This document shows positions 26,627 through 36,307 of a DNA stretch of 64,000 nucleotides, piece by piece. The stretch's first letter is position 1. The number at the start of each line of letters is the position of its first letter. A program made the translations under genes and the position numbers. The notes under the pieces are model-generated. The model was given only the letters and a program-made list of their open reading frames with translations. It ran no database searches and had not been told where the DNA came from. Origin of the DNA: Roseivirga sp. BDSF3-8 (GTDB taxonomy: Bacteria > Bacteroidota > Bacteroidia > Cytophagales > Cyclobacteriaceae); the NCBI RefSeq assembly GCF_041449215.1, contig NZ_JBGNFV010000001.1, positions 2,331,001 to 2,395,000 of the forward strand. Direction: 5' to 3'.

Positions 26627-27535
26627 ATGAGTGATACCACCAGCCTCCAGGAAAGACTTGTCGGACATGGTGACATTAAAGAGATCGCCCGCATCACCGG
26701 GTTCAATGTCAGCTACGTACGCAAAGTGCTTAACAAAGGCAGGAAGAACGACCTCGTATTTGATATAGCCGCAGACCTCATCACCATGCGCCAAAAGGTC
26801 AGAGAGAAATACGCCTCCTATCATAAAGAGCACAAAGAAGTCAGGCGGTTTACAGACATCAGCCGGATAGAGACCATTCTATTGGATCTTCAGTTTCGCC
26901 CCGTCCGGCGTAGCTTTGATGCCGCCTGCCATCAGCTCGAGAAGCTTACCCACGACAGCAGGGTAGGAGATACCCTGACCGGCCTTGCCCAACAGTTCAG
27001 GCAATATGAAAGCCAGCTACTCCAGTCCCTCGACTGGCTATACGCCCAGCGCATCCTCATTCAGGCAGAGCCCGCTCCTCTGGACCTCTATGCCCTGCTA
27101 AATACTAGCGTGGACGCCCTTGCCAGCTATACCACCCGGCATAAAGTGACCATAACCGCCACCCCCCGGGATGTCCCCCGGCCCATGGCCGACCCCTTCC
27201 TTACCGGCCTCCTCATCCGTTCCCTGCTTTTCCAGCTTATACGCATCACCGCGGCCGGGGGCCATATCGCCTTCAGCATACCTGACAGCCACCCTGAAAG
27301 CCCTGCCTTACAGATAGACTGCCAGCCATGTCTTCTTACCCCCCATAACTTCGAGTTGCTCAACAGCACCGACCTCCTGCGCCACACCAATCCACGTGCC
27401 GAGTCCCCCGAGACCGCCGCAGCCGCCGCCCGCCACATCATGTCCCTCCAGCGCGGCAGCATCTCCTTCACCATGCACCCCGACAAAAAAGGCACCATCC
27501 TCATCCACTTCAACGCCGCCCCCCTCATTCAATAA
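26627..27535 (+). CDS. HTH protein with degenerate histidine-kinase-like ATPase domain
   Basis: The 302-residue soluble protein has an N-terminal helix-turn-helix (about residues 8-45, IKEIARITGFNVSYVRKVLN). A helical linker follows, and residues about 165-300 look like the HATPase domain of sensor kinases. In that part LYALLNTSVDALASY, PMADPFLTGLLIRSLLFQLI and AAGGHIAFSIPD match the positions of the N-box region. AAARHIMSLQRGSIS matches the end of the G2 region. The key Asn of the N box and the G-box glycines are missing, so ATP binding is doubtful. I infer a DNA-binding regulator built from a dead kinase domain. It is a single gene. Confidence 0.6.
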   Translation: MSDTTSLQERLVGHGDIKEIARITGFNVSYVRKVLNKGRKNDLVFDIAADLITMRQKVREKYASYHKEHKEVRRFTDISRIETILLDLQFRPVRRSFDAACHQLEKLTHDSRVGDTLTGLAQQFRQYESQLLQSLDWLYAQRILIQAEPAPLDLYALLNTSVDALASYTTRHKVTITATPRDVPRPMADPFLTGLLIRSLLFQLIRITAAGGHIAFSIPDSHPESPALQIDCQPCLLTPHNFELLNSTDLLRHTNPRAESPETAAAAARHIMSLQRGSISFTMHPDKKGTILIHFNAAPLIQ

Positions 27536-27540
27536 CTATT

Positions 27541-27953
27541 GATCACCACTAAATACTCACCACTCTATTACTCATCAATTCCATCATTACCCACCCCCCT
27601 CAATTACTCTATTATTCTATTACTCAATCATTCACTCATTCCCTCATTCAAAATTCACTCATTAACTTCTCAGCCATCCACCAACCCATCCATCTACCGC
27701 CCCCAACTCAACACTCAACACTCAAAACTCAAAACCCCCCACTCAATTACTCTATTATTCTGTTACTCAATCATTCACTCATTAACTACCCTGCCATCCT
27801 CATCCCCATCAATCTACGTCTCTCCAACTCAATTACTCAACAATCCCATCATTCCCTCATTCAAAATTCATTCATTACCCACCCCACTCAATTACTCTGT
27901 AACTCTATTACTCAATCATTCCCCCATTCCCTCCTTCAAAATTCATTCATTAT
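27541..27953. repeat. G-poor repeat array 4
   Basis: This is the fourth copy of the intergenic array family, again with the C/T/A-rich strand on plus. It contains the words ctcaattactctatta, aatcattcactcatt and caaaattcactcatt, and one cttctcagccatccaccaac phrase. It starts right after the stop at 27535 and ends about 60 bases before the gene at 28010. A 139-codon frame through it is low-complexity (NHSLIPSFKIHSL-like) and is not counted as a gene. Confidence 0.85.
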
Positions 27954-28009
27954 ATTGAGGCCTCTTTTTTTAGAGTCCACTGTGTCATTTTTTAAAACAA
28001 CTACCACTT

Positions 28010-28807
28010 ATGGCAGGAAAGTACGAACTCACCATTATCGGCGCAGGCAACCTTGCCTGGCATGTCGCCCCCGCATTTGAGCGGCTAGGCCATGTAGTCC
28101 GTGAAGTATATAGCAGAGATATCAGGAATGCAGAAAAGCTTGCCACCAGGCTCGAATCCGCCACCCCTGTAGAGTCCCTTGACTTCAGCGAAAGCACCGC
28201 CCGCATATTTCTCATTGCCAGCAGCGACGACGCCGTCCCCGAGCTCGTCAGCCGCCTCATATTACCTGAGCGCGCCCTGCTTGCCCATACTTCCGGCGCT
28301 CTTAGTATAGATGTCCTTGACCATCCCGGTGCCTGGGCCAGGGGAGTATTTTACCCCATACAGACATTCTCAAAGGAAAAGGATGTGAACTTCGAAGGCA
28401 TACCCGTGTGCATTGAGGCCACTAATGAGGAGGCTGAGGAATACCTTATCAATATGGCCCACTCCATCAGTAAGAAAGTCTACCGCGTAGAGAGCCGTGA
28501 CCGCCTCAGTCTTCATGTAGCCGCTGTCTTTGCCTGTAATTTCACCAACCACATGCTACGCGCCAGTGCCGAGATACTCCAGGGCCAGGACCTCAAACTC
28601 GACATGCTTAAGCCCCTCATACGGGAAACGCTTAATAATAGCCTCGAGATCTCCCCCGAAAAGGCCCAGACCGGCCCTGCCCGCCGCGGTGACCGGCAAA
28701 CTATTGCCAAACACATGGACTTTCTTAACCAAAGCCCCGATAAAGCCCGGCTGTATAAGCTCATCAGTGAAGACATCCTGCAGACCTATACCCATCACCA
28801 CGAGTAA
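28010..28807 (+). CDS. Rossmann-fold DUF2520 protein (NADP-dependent oxidoreductase-like)
   Basis: The 265-residue protein opens with a dinucleotide-binding motif (LTIIGAGNLAWHVAPAFE), typical of the F420/NADP oxidoreductase-like N-domain. The C-terminal part is a DUF2520 domain, with SGALSIDVLD, GVFYPIQTFS and LHVAAVFACNFTNHML. Its structure is related to 6-phosphogluconate dehydrogenase-type proteins, but the substrate is not known. The gene is probably co-transcribed with the UbiA gene after it (gap of about 110 bases). Length and motifs are complete. Confidence 0.82.
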   Translation: MAGKYELTIIGAGNLAWHVAPAFERLGHVVREVYSRDIRNAEKLATRLESATPVESLDFSESTARIFLIASSDDAVPELVSRLILPERALLAHTSGALSIDVLDHPGAWARGVFYPIQTFSKEKDVNFEGIPVCIEATNEEAEEYLINMAHSISKKVYRVESRDRLSLHVAAVFACNFTNHMLRASAEILQGQDLKLDMLKPLIRETLNNSLEISPEKAQTGPARRGDRQTIAKHMDFLNQSPDKARLYKLISEDILQTYTHHHE

Positions 28808-28915
28808 GCCAGCCAGAAACTTTTAATAGAATCATCCGCTTTTGTTGGTGTAGTCCGTTTCATACCTCTATTTTTGAATGTGACAAAAAGCCCCACCGCC
28901 AAGGCACACCCCCCT

Positions 28916-29830
28916 ATGGCCGCCCCCCATAGCGACCAGAGGAAATCCTTTGGCCCTGAGCCTCCTGCAGACCCGGGGCTCCGGGGCTTCTGGCACATGG
29001 TCGCGCGCCTCATTCGCGTGCAGAACCTCGGCATCATAGTCCTTACCCAGTACATGGCCGCCCTCTTTCTCGCAGGCGAGCCCCCACAGTGGAAGCGCTA
29101 CCTCCTCGATCCCGACCTCTTCCTTATCTCACTCAGCACCATTTGCATCGCAGCCGCAGGCTACATCATAAACGATTACTATGATGTCAAGATCGATTAC
29201 ATCAATAAGCCCGATAAGGTAGTCATAGGCAAAGGCCTCACCAGGCGCAAAGCCATGCTCGCCCATACCATACTCAATTTTGCCGGAGTCGCTATGGCCA
29301 TACTCGTCTCCTGGCAGATAGGCCTCATACACCTTACCTCCAGCTTCCTCCTCTGGCTATACAGCAATCAGCTCAAGCGCATTGCCTTTGTCGGCAACTT
29401 CACCGTGGCACTCCTCACCGCAGCCAGCCTCCTCGTCATAGCCGTTCACTACCCCTATCACCCCTTTCTCATCACCACCTACGCCATATACGCCTTTTCC
29501 ATCACCCTCGTAAGAGAGATCATCAAAGACCTTGAAGACGTACGCGGCGACAGAAGCTTCGGCTGTAAGACCCTCCCCATAGTCTGGGGCATGAGAAAGA
29601 CCAAAAGCTTCCTCTATGTCCTCTGTGGCCTCTTTATATTCATTCTTTTTTACATGGCCTCCTATCTGCAAAACACTGTGCTCAATATATACTTTCTATT
29701 ACTGATCGTGCCCATTACCCTATTCGTATACAAGCTCGTGTATGCCGATACCAGGCGCGCCTTCGGTACACTCAGTACCTACTGCAAGCTATTGATGCTA
29801 AGCGGTATACTGAGCATGATATTTTTTTAA
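28916..29830 (+). CDS. UbiA-family prenyltransferase (geranylgeranylglycerol-phosphate type)
   Basis: This integral membrane enzyme of about 304 residues has eight or so hydrophobic segments. It shows the two Asp-rich motifs of the UbiA family: NDYYDVKID near the N-terminal third and DLEDVRGDRSFG in the middle. UbiA enzymes transfer a prenyl chain to an acceptor. The Bacteroidota members near purN are often annotated as geranylgeranylglycerol-phosphate geranylgeranyltransferase, but the acceptor cannot be read from sequence. The start is uncertain. The ATG at 28916 is used, with an in-frame TTG at 28874 and an ATG at 28997 as alternatives. Confidence 0.8.
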   Translation: MAAPHSDQRKSFGPEPPADPGLRGFWHMVARLIRVQNLGIIVLTQYMAALFLAGEPPQWKRYLLDPDLFLISLSTICIAAAGYIINDYYDVKIDYINKPDKVVIGKGLTRRKAMLAHTILNFAGVAMAILVSWQIGLIHLTSSFLLWLYSNQLKRIAFVGNFTVALLTAASLLVIAVHYPYHPFLITTYAIYAFSITLVREIIKDLEDVRGDRSFGCKTLPIVWGMRKTKSFLYVLCGLFIFILFYMASYLQNTVLNIYFLLLIVPITLFVYKLVYADTRRAFGTLSTYCKLLMLSGILSMIFF

Positions 29831-29865
29831 TAGCTGATTAATGATGACCAAACCCGATCCGCTGT

Positions 29866-30438
29866 ATGCATAAGATCGCCGTATTTGCCTCCGGTTCAGG
29901 CTCCAATGCCCGGAAGATATTCGAACACTTCAAAGACCATCCTGAAATTAGTGTCACCCTGCTCCTGAGCAATAAGCCCAACGCCCCCGTTATGCAGCAT
30001 GCTAAAGACATGCGCATACCCGCCCTCTCCTTCACCAGGGAAGACCTCTACGAGAACGGCCGGGTGCTCGACCTGCTCCGGGAGTTTAAAATAGACTTCA
30101 TAGCCCTCGCAGGCTTTCTATGGCTGGTACCCCACTCCCTCACCAGCGCCTATCCCGACAGGATTGTCAACATTCACCCCGCCCTCCTGCCCAAGTACGG
30201 CGGTAAAGGCATGTACGGCATGAATGTACACCGCGCCGTAAAAGAAGCCGCCGAGGCCGTGTCCGGCATGACCATACACCTCGTAAATGAAAAGTATGAT
30301 GAAGGCAAGGTACTCTTTCAGGCCACTACCGACCTTGAGCCCGCCGATGCGCCCGAAGACATCGCCGCTAAGGTGCTGGCGCTGGAACATCGCCATTATC
30401 CTCAAGTCATACAGACTTACATTGAGAATAATTTATAA
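29866..30438 (+). CDS. purN: Phosphoribosylglycinamide formyltransferase
   Basis: This enzyme carries out the third step of purine synthesis, adding a formyl group from 10-formyl-THF to GAR. The N-terminus has the phosphate-binding FASGSGSNARKI. The active-site segments are ALAGFLWLVP, NIHPALLPKYGGKGMYG (catalytic Asn and His) and the late DEGKVLFQ. The length of 190 residues is standard. It lies 38 bases before purH, the last pathway gene, and both are likely in one unit. Confidence 0.95.
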   Translation: MHKIAVFASGSGSNARKIFEHFKDHPEISVTLLLSNKPNAPVMQHAKDMRIPALSFTREDLYENGRVLDLLREFKIDFIALAGFLWLVPHSLTSAYPDRIVNIHPALLPKYGGKGMYGMNVHRAVKEAAEAVSGMTIHLVNEKYDEGKVLFQATTDLEPADAPEDIAAKVLALEHRHYPQVIQTYIENNL

Positions 30439-30476
30439 AAATTTCTAGTTTTACGCCCTGACAAAACTCCCCGACC

Positions 30477-32003
30477 ATGTCTCTAAAAAAAATACAATCC
30501 GCCTTAATTTCTGTCTATTATAAAGACAATCTGGAGCCTATTGTAAAGCTACTCGATGCTGCCGGAGTACAAATTTTCAGTACCGGTGGCACCCGCTCCT
30601 TTATAGAGGACCTGGGCATTAAGGTTACGGCTGTCGAAGACATCACCGACTACCCCTCCATACTCGGCGGCAGAGTCAAGACCCTGCACCCCAAAGTATT
30701 CGGCGGCATACTTGCCAGAAGAGACCACCAGGAGGACACCCAGCACATCAATACCTATGAGCTACCTCTGATAGACCTCGTCATCGTAGACCTCTACCCC
30801 TTTGAGGAGACAGTATCGTCCGGAGCCGCAGAACAGGACATCATCGAGAAAATAGATATCGGAGGCATATCACTCATCCGCGCCGCCGCCAAAAACTTCA
30901 AAGATGTCACCATAGTAAGCTCACGCGAGCAGTATGCCGAGCTCCAGACCATCCTTGAAGAAAAGAACTGCCACACCAGCATTGAGGATAGAAAATACCT
31001 CGCTGCCAGGGCATTTGACATCTCCAGTCACTACGACACCGCCATCTTCAACTACTTCAACGAAGGAGATAAGCTCCCCCGCTTCAAGAACAGCCAGCGC
31101 ACCAGCCGCGTACTCCGCTACGGAGAAAACCCCCACCAGCAAGGCATATTTTACGGCCGCCTGGAGGACATGTTCTCACAGCTTAACGGGAAAGAGCTTA
31201 GCTATAACAACCTCGTAGACATAGATGCAGCCGTCTCCCTGATAGAGGAGTTTCCTGACACCACCACCTTTGCCATACTCAAGCATACCAATGCCTGCGG
31301 AGTGGCCCACGGAAGCACCGTTAAGGAAGCCTACACCAATGCACTCGCCGCTGATCCCGTTTCAGCCTTCGGCGGAGTCCTCGTCAGCAATGCCAAAATT
31401 GATAAAGATTCCGCAGAGGAATTACATAAGTTATTTTTCGAGGTTTTAATCGCCCCCGGCTTTGACGACGACGCCCTCCAAATACTCAGGGGCAAGAAGA
31501 ACCGCGTTCTTTTGCAGCAACATAAAGGGCTGGAAACTAAGAAACAGCATAAGAGTATTCTTAACGGAACTATTGTTCAGGATCGTGACCTTAGTAGTGA
31601 GAGTACCGATGATTTTAATGCAGTGACTGAACGTAAGGTTGACGAAAATGAAGCCCAGGCGCTCGTGTTCGCTGCAAAAATTGCAAAGCATACTAAGAGC
31701 AATACCATTGTGCTGGCTAAAAAGGGCCAGTTGCTCGCCAGTGGCGTAGGGCAGACCTCACGCGTCGATGCCCTTAAGCAAGCCATAGAAAAGGCCAGAA
31801 ACTTTGGTTTTGATCTTAAGGGTGCCGTTATGGCCTCCGATGCCTTCTTCCCTTTTTCCGACTGTGTGCAGATCGCACATGAGGCAGGCATCACCGCGGT
31901 AGTACAGCCCGGAGGTAGCATAAGAGATGAAGATTCCATTGGTTTTTGTGACAGAAACAACATGGCCATGGTATTTACCGGGGTGCGCCATTTCAAACAT
32001 TGA
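30477..32003 (+). CDS. purH: Bifunctional AICAR formyltransferase / IMP cyclohydrolase
   Basis: PurH carries out the last two steps of IMP synthesis. The N-terminal cyclohydrolase domain (about residues 1-190) contains STGGTRSFIEDLG and GGRVKTLHPKVFGGI. The C-terminal formyltransferase domain contains RYGENPHQQG, LKHTNACGVAHGST, DPVSAFGG and SDAFFPFSD. The length of 508 residues is normal. The stretch 31400-31720 inside the gene is locally more AT-rich, but the reading frame and motifs are intact. Confidence 0.96.
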   Translation: MSLKKIQSALISVYYKDNLEPIVKLLDAAGVQIFSTGGTRSFIEDLGIKVTAVEDITDYPSILGGRVKTLHPKVFGGILARRDHQEDTQHINTYELPLIDLVIVDLYPFEETVSSGAAEQDIIEKIDIGGISLIRAAAKNFKDVTIVSSREQYAELQTILEEKNCHTSIEDRKYLAARAFDISSHYDTAIFNYFNEGDKLPRFKNSQRTSRVLRYGENPHQQGIFYGRLEDMFSQLNGKELSYNNLVDIDAAVSLIEEFPDTTTFAILKHTNACGVAHGSTVKEAYTNALAADPVSAFGGVLVSNAKIDKDSAEELHKLFFEVLIAPGFDDDALQILRGKKNRVLLQQHKGLETKKQHKSILNGTIVQDRDLSSESTDDFNAVTERKVDENEAQALVFAAKIAKHTKSNTIVLAKKGQLLASGVGQTSRVDALKQAIEKARNFGFDLKGAVMASDAFFPFSDCVQIAHEAGITAVVQPGGSIRDEDSIGFCDRNNMAMVFTGVRHFKH

Positions 32004-32096
32004 AAAAAAGGCACGCCACACGCTCAGAGACATTTGTAATTAGTAACTTTCGGGGAAATAAAATTTGTTATGCCCTAAAGCTAAGGGAAATACGAA

Positions 32097-33125
32097 ATGG
32101 GATTGTTTGACTTTTTCTCCAGTGATATAGCGATCGACCTGGGAACAGCGAATACGTTGATCATACATAAAGATAAGATTGTAGTGGACGAGCCGTCGAT
32201 CATTGCAATCGACCGTACCACTTCCAAGGTCCTTGCCATAGGCAGAGAGGCCATGCAGATGCATGAAAAAACGCATGAAAATATCAAAACCATCCGCCCG
32301 CTTAAGGACGGCGTGATTGCAGATTTCCATGCGGCCGAGCACATGATCAGAGGGATGATCAAGATGATCGACAACGGCAAGAAAAAAATGTTCCCCTCCA
32401 GCCATCGCATGGTCATATGCATTCCCTCCGGTATTACCGAAGTGGAAAAACGTGCCGTGCGTGACTCCGCCGAACATGCCGGGGCTAAGGAAGTATACAT
32501 GATCCATGAGCCCCTTGCCGCTGCTGTAGGGATAGGCATTGACATAGAAAGGCCCGTAGGGTCCATGATCGTAGACATAGGCGGGGGTACCACCGAGATC
32601 GCCGTGATTGCCCTCAGTGGTATTGTCTGCGACCAGTCCATACGCGTCGCCGGAGATACCTTTAACAAAGACATACTCGACTACATGCGCCGCCAGCATA
32701 ACCTGCTTATCGGTGAGCGCTCTGCCGAAAAGGTCAAAATGGAAGTAGGCTCAGCCCTTACCGAACTCGATGATGCCCCCGAAGACTACGAGATCCGTGG
32801 GCGCGACCTCATGACAGGCATACCCAAGGTAATCAAGATCAGCTACAGCGAGATCGCCTTCGCCATCGACAAATCCATTTCCAAGATAGAAGAAGCCGTG
32901 CTCAAAGCCCTCGAGATATCACCTCCCGAGCTTTCTGCAGATATATACGATAACGGTATTCACCTTACCGGTGGAGGTGCCTTGCTAAGAGGCCTGGACA
33001 AGAGGCTCGCCCTTAAGACTAAGCTACCTATTCACGTAGCAGAGGATCCTTTGAGAGCCGTAGTGAGAGGCACAGGCCTTGCACTTAAGAACCTCGATTC
33101 ATACAAGGCAGTACTGATGACCTAA
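32097..33125 (+). CDS. mreB: Rod-shape-determining protein MreB
   Basis: MreB is the bacterial actin that guides sidewall peptidoglycan synthesis under the inner membrane. The sequence begins MGLFDFFSSDIAIDLGTANT with the phosphate-1 loop. It carries VDIGGGTTEIAV (phosphate-2) and LTGGGALLRGLDKRLA (adenosine motif). The length of 342 residues is usual. It starts a five-gene cluster mreB-mreC-mreD-mrdA-rodA read in one direction with very short gaps. Confidence 0.97.
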   Translation: MGLFDFFSSDIAIDLGTANTLIIHKDKIVVDEPSIIAIDRTTSKVLAIGREAMQMHEKTHENIKTIRPLKDGVIADFHAAEHMIRGMIKMIDNGKKKMFPSSHRMVICIPSGITEVEKRAVRDSAEHAGAKEVYMIHEPLAAAVGIGIDIERPVGSMIVDIGGGTTEIAVIALSGIVCDQSIRVAGDTFNKDILDYMRRQHNLLIGERSAEKVKMEVGSALTELDDAPEDYEIRGRDLMTGIPKVIKISYSEIAFAIDKSISKIEEAVLKALEISPPELSADIYDNGIHLTGGGALLRGLDKRLALKTKLPIHVAEDPLRAVVRGTGLALKNLDSYKAVLMT

Positions 33126-33132
33126 GGAGTAA

Positions 33133-33963
33133 ATGCGGTCATTATTAAAGGTAATATACCGTTATCGCGCGTTCTTTATTTTCATATTGCTGGAATTGGT
33201 ATGCACCTACCTCATAGTTCGGAATAACAACTACCAGGGCGCCGCCTTTTTTAATTCCTCCAATGCCCTTGTAGGCAATCTGCTCGAGACACAGTCCGGT
33301 ATTACCGGGTACCTCTCCCTCAAGGAGGCCAATAAGGAACTCGCCGCAGAGAATGCCCGCCTTAGGGCAGAGCTCGATGTACTTGAAGATGTCGCCGATA
33401 CCGCCGGCAACATCTTCCGCAAAACCGTGCTTCTGGAAGACTACCAATACATCCCTGCCAGGGTCATTAATAACAGCACCCGGAGGTATAATAACTACCT
33501 CACCCTTAATAAGGGGGAAAAAGATAGCATCAAAGCCGGCATGGGCGTCATAGGGCCCGGAGGCGTAGTTGGCCGCGTAAAGGCCGTATCTGAGAATTTC
33601 GCCACCGTAATTAGCGTATTGCATAATGATATGCTCATAAGCAGCCAGGTACGCCGTACCGGCTACTTTGGCAGCACCTCATGGCCAGGCAAAGACGCCT
33701 CTACCGCAGAGCTGAAATTTATTCCACGCTCAGAGAGTGTAATGCAAGGCGATACCATCATTACCTCCGGATATAATGCCGTCTATCCCGGCGGCGTACT
33801 TGTCGGAATTGTCGAAGAAGTAAAGCTCAGAGAAGACGCCTCTTTTTACGATATCAAACTCAGGCTCTCCACCGACTTTGGCAACCTGTCATACGTCTAC
33901 GTGGTGGAGAATAAAATGAAAGAAGAAAGAGACAGTATAGAAAATGTAGCCATTACCCCATGA
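33133..33963 (+). CDS. mreC: Rod-shape-determining protein MreC
   Basis: MreC has one N-terminal membrane helix (about residues 13-30), a coiled coil (about 60-90) and a periplasmic double beta-barrel domain from about 105. Landmarks are PARVINNSTRRYNNYLTLNK, GVIGPGGVVGRV and GDTIITSGYNAVYPGGV. It connects MreB to the wall enzymes PBP2 and RodA. The start is seven bases after mreB and the end overlaps mreD by four bases. The length of 276 residues is normal. Confidence 0.94.
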   Translation: MRSLLKVIYRYRAFFIFILLELVCTYLIVRNNNYQGAAFFNSSNALVGNLLETQSGITGYLSLKEANKELAAENARLRAELDVLEDVADTAGNIFRKTVLLEDYQYIPARVINNSTRRYNNYLTLNKGEKDSIKAGMGVIGPGGVVGRVKAVSENFATVISVLHNDMLISSQVRRTGYFGSTSWPGKDASTAELKFIPRSESVMQGDTIITSGYNAVYPGGVLVGIVEEVKLREDASFYDIKLRLSTDFGNLSYVYVVENKMKEERDSIENVAITP

Positions 33964-34484
33964 ATGGAGCCCGCCTTATAGGACATCTGCTGGCTTTTGC
34001 CGCCTACCTGCTGCTGCAGGTGCTCATATTCAGGAATGTGGTGCTCTTCGACACCGCCTTCTGCTTCATCTATATTGGTGCCCTCCTCATGCTGCCTTTT
34101 GACATAGGGCGCCTTCCCGCCATGCTGCTCGGCTTTATCTGCGGCCTGGTCGTAGATATTTTTTACGACAGTTTGGGAATTCATGCCGCCGCCTCTGTGT
34201 TCATGATGTATCTGAGGCCTTACTGGATCAATCTGATCACACCACGGGGAGGGTACGAGAACGTGTCAACACCCCGGCTCAAGCTGCTGGGAAGCCAATG
34301 GTTTGCAACCTATGCCATTGCCCTTTCATTCGTACACCATCTTATCCTCTTTTACGTGGAAGTAGGGAGTTTTCACTTATTCTTTTTTACGCTTAGCAAA
34401 GTAGTGGCAAGTACACTCCTCACCTTTACTATGCTGGTCGTATTTCAGTATTTGTTCTACTCATCACGTAGGTCTGTTATATGA
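33960..34484 (+). CDS. mreD: Rod-shape-determining protein MreD
   Basis: MreD is a small membrane protein of the elongasome. The 174 residues hold about five hydrophobic segments, with the family pattern LPFDIGRLPAMLLGF and GLVVDIFYDSLGIHAAASV in the middle. It overlaps mreC by four bases and mrdA by four bases, so translation is likely coupled. Confidence 0.88.
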   Translation: MNGARLIGHLLAFAAYLLLQVLIFRNVVLFDTAFCFIYIGALLMLPFDIGRLPAMLLGFICGLVVDIFYDSLGIHAAASVFMMYLRPYWINLITPRGGYENVSTPRLKLLGSQWFATYAIALSFVHHLILFYVEVGSFHLFFFTLSKVVASTLLTFTMLVVFQYLFYSSRRSVI

Positions 34485-36286
34485 ACGAGAACCGTCACAT
34501 AGTGGTCATGGCAGTATTTCTGCTCATCGGGCTGATTTTCCTGGGAAGGCTCTTTGCCCTTCAGGTACTGAACGATGAGCTAAAGCTAAAAGCCGAGAAT
34601 AACCTTAAGCTTAAGGTTACCCAGCACCCCTATCGTGGTCTCATCACCGATCGCAACGGTGAACTCATTGCCTACAACACCCCCCTCTATGACCTTTATG
34701 CCACACCCATAAAGACCAAGGGGATAGATACCGCCCGCTTCTGCAACCTCCTCGGAATAACCAAAGAAGAGTATGTCAGGCGCATGGAAGACGCCATCGT
34801 TTCAAAACGGTACAGGCTTCCTTATCTCTTCGAAAAGCAGATCTCACACGAAAAATTTGCCAGGCTACAGGATGCCCTCGTAGACTTCAATGGCTTTTAT
34901 ATAGAACCACGGACCGCCAGGGCCTATAAGCACCCCGTCATGGCCAATGCACTCGGCTACATTGCCGAGATATCCGGCCCCATGCTCGCAGCCGATTCAT
35001 CTAAATATTACCGCTCAGGAGACTACCTGGGCCACAGCGGCATAGAGAAGTCCTATGAGCCCTTTCTCAGGGGTAAAAGAGGCGTAAAGTATAAGGTTAA
35101 GAATGCACTCGGCCGTGAGGTCGGCAGCCTCGAAGAAGGCCGCTTCGACACCCTCGCCATTCCCGGAGAAAACCTCGTTACCACCATAGACCTCGAGCTG
35201 CAGAAATATGGCGAGAAACTTATGGCCGGTAAAGTAGGCAGCATCGTAGCCATCGAGCCTGCCACCGGTGAGATACTCGCTATTATCTCAGCCCCTACCT
35301 ACGATCCTAACCTGCTCTCAGGTAAAAATTATGGTAAAAACTTCGGAGCCCTGCAGCGCGATACACTCGCGCCCCTGTTTAACAGGGCCCTCATGGCTAC
35401 CTACCCTCCCGGCTCCATGTTCAAGTGCGTGCAGTCACTTATTGCCCTGCAGGAAGGCGTAATTACCGCTACCGAAAAAATATACTGTGACGGCTCCCTC
35501 ATAGGTGATCACGCCCCCACAGGCTACTACGATGTGCCAAAGGCCATACAGAACTCCAGTAACAACTACTTTGTAAAAGTATTTCGCCGCGTCCTCAATC
35601 AGAACGTCAGTGACAACACCTACAAAGACACAGAAATAGGCCTGGAGAAGTGGCAGGAGTATGTACATAACTTTGGCCTCGGCGTTAAGCCACAGGTAGA
35701 CATACCAAATGCCAAGTCCGGCTACATACCCGGTCCTTCCTACTATAACAACATCTATGGCGAAGGCCGCTGGAAGTTCTCCAACATTTACTCACTCAGT
35801 ATAGGCCAGGGAGAGATGCTCATCACCCCCTTGCAAATGGCCAACCTCGCCGCCCTTATCGCAAACAGAGGCTATTACTACAGCCCCCACCTCGTAAAGA
35901 GCATTGGCACCACCAATCACGTACTCGATGAGTACAAAGAAAAGAACTATGCCGGTATAGACCCCGAGCATTACGAGATGGTCGTGCAGGGCATGGCACA
36001 GGTAATCACCCATGGTACCGGACAGTACAGGGCCAAACTAAAAGATATTGAGGTGTGTGGGAAAACCAGTACCGTACAGAACCCCCATGGCGAAGACCAC
36101 TCCGGCTTTATGGCATTTGCCCCCCGCAATGACCCCAAAATTGCCATTGCCGTGTACGTCGAAAATGCAGGACAGGGAGCCCGTTCCGCTGCCGCCATTG
36201 CATCACTCATGATCGAGAAATACATCAAAGGCGGTACCGACCGGCCTTACATAGAAGATTACGTACTCAAAGGAGATTTTCTTTAA
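34481..36286 (+). CDS. mrdA: Penicillin-binding protein 2 (class B transpeptidase)
   Basis: PBP2 is the transpeptidase of sidewall peptidoglycan synthesis. The 601 residues begin with a membrane anchor (about 7-25), then the dimerisation domain with YRGLITDRNGELIAYN. The transpeptidase domain follows, with active site PPGSMFK (Ser312), the SxN motif SSNNYF and the KTG-like motif GKTSTVQNP. Residues GTAWxxx typical of other classes are absent. The gene overlaps mreD and is followed by rodA, its usual partner glycosyltransferase. Confidence 0.96.
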   Translation: MNENRHIVVMAVFLLIGLIFLGRLFALQVLNDELKLKAENNLKLKVTQHPYRGLITDRNGELIAYNTPLYDLYATPIKTKGIDTARFCNLLGITKEEYVRRMEDAIVSKRYRLPYLFEKQISHEKFARLQDALVDFNGFYIEPRTARAYKHPVMANALGYIAEISGPMLAADSSKYYRSGDYLGHSGIEKSYEPFLRGKRGVKYKVKNALGREVGSLEEGRFDTLAIPGENLVTTIDLELQKYGEKLMAGKVGSIVAIEPATGEILAIISAPTYDPNLLSGKNYGKNFGALQRDTLAPLFNRALMATYPPGSMFKCVQSLIALQEGVITATEKIYCDGSLIGDHAPTGYYDVPKAIQNSSNNYFVKVFRRVLNQNVSDNTYKDTEIGLEKWQEYVHNFGLGVKPQVDIPNAKSGYIPGPSYYNNIYGEGRWKFSNIYSLSIGQGEMLITPLQMANLAALIANRGYYYSPHLVKSIGTTNHVLDEYKEKNYAGIDPEHYEMVVQGMAQVITHGTGQYRAKLKDIEVCGKTSTVQNPHGEDHSGFMAFAPRNDPKIAIAVYVENAGQGARSAAAIASLMIEKYIKGGTDRPYIEDYVLKGDFL

Positions 36287-36307
36287 TAAAATCAGATACA
36301 GACAGAC

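Noticed and set aside
27539-27958. A 139-codon frame through repeat array 4
   Set aside because: The peptide only reflects the G-poor repeat words (NHSLIPSFKIHSL-like), so it is not a gene. The same holds for frames at 8978-9232 and 11653-11987.
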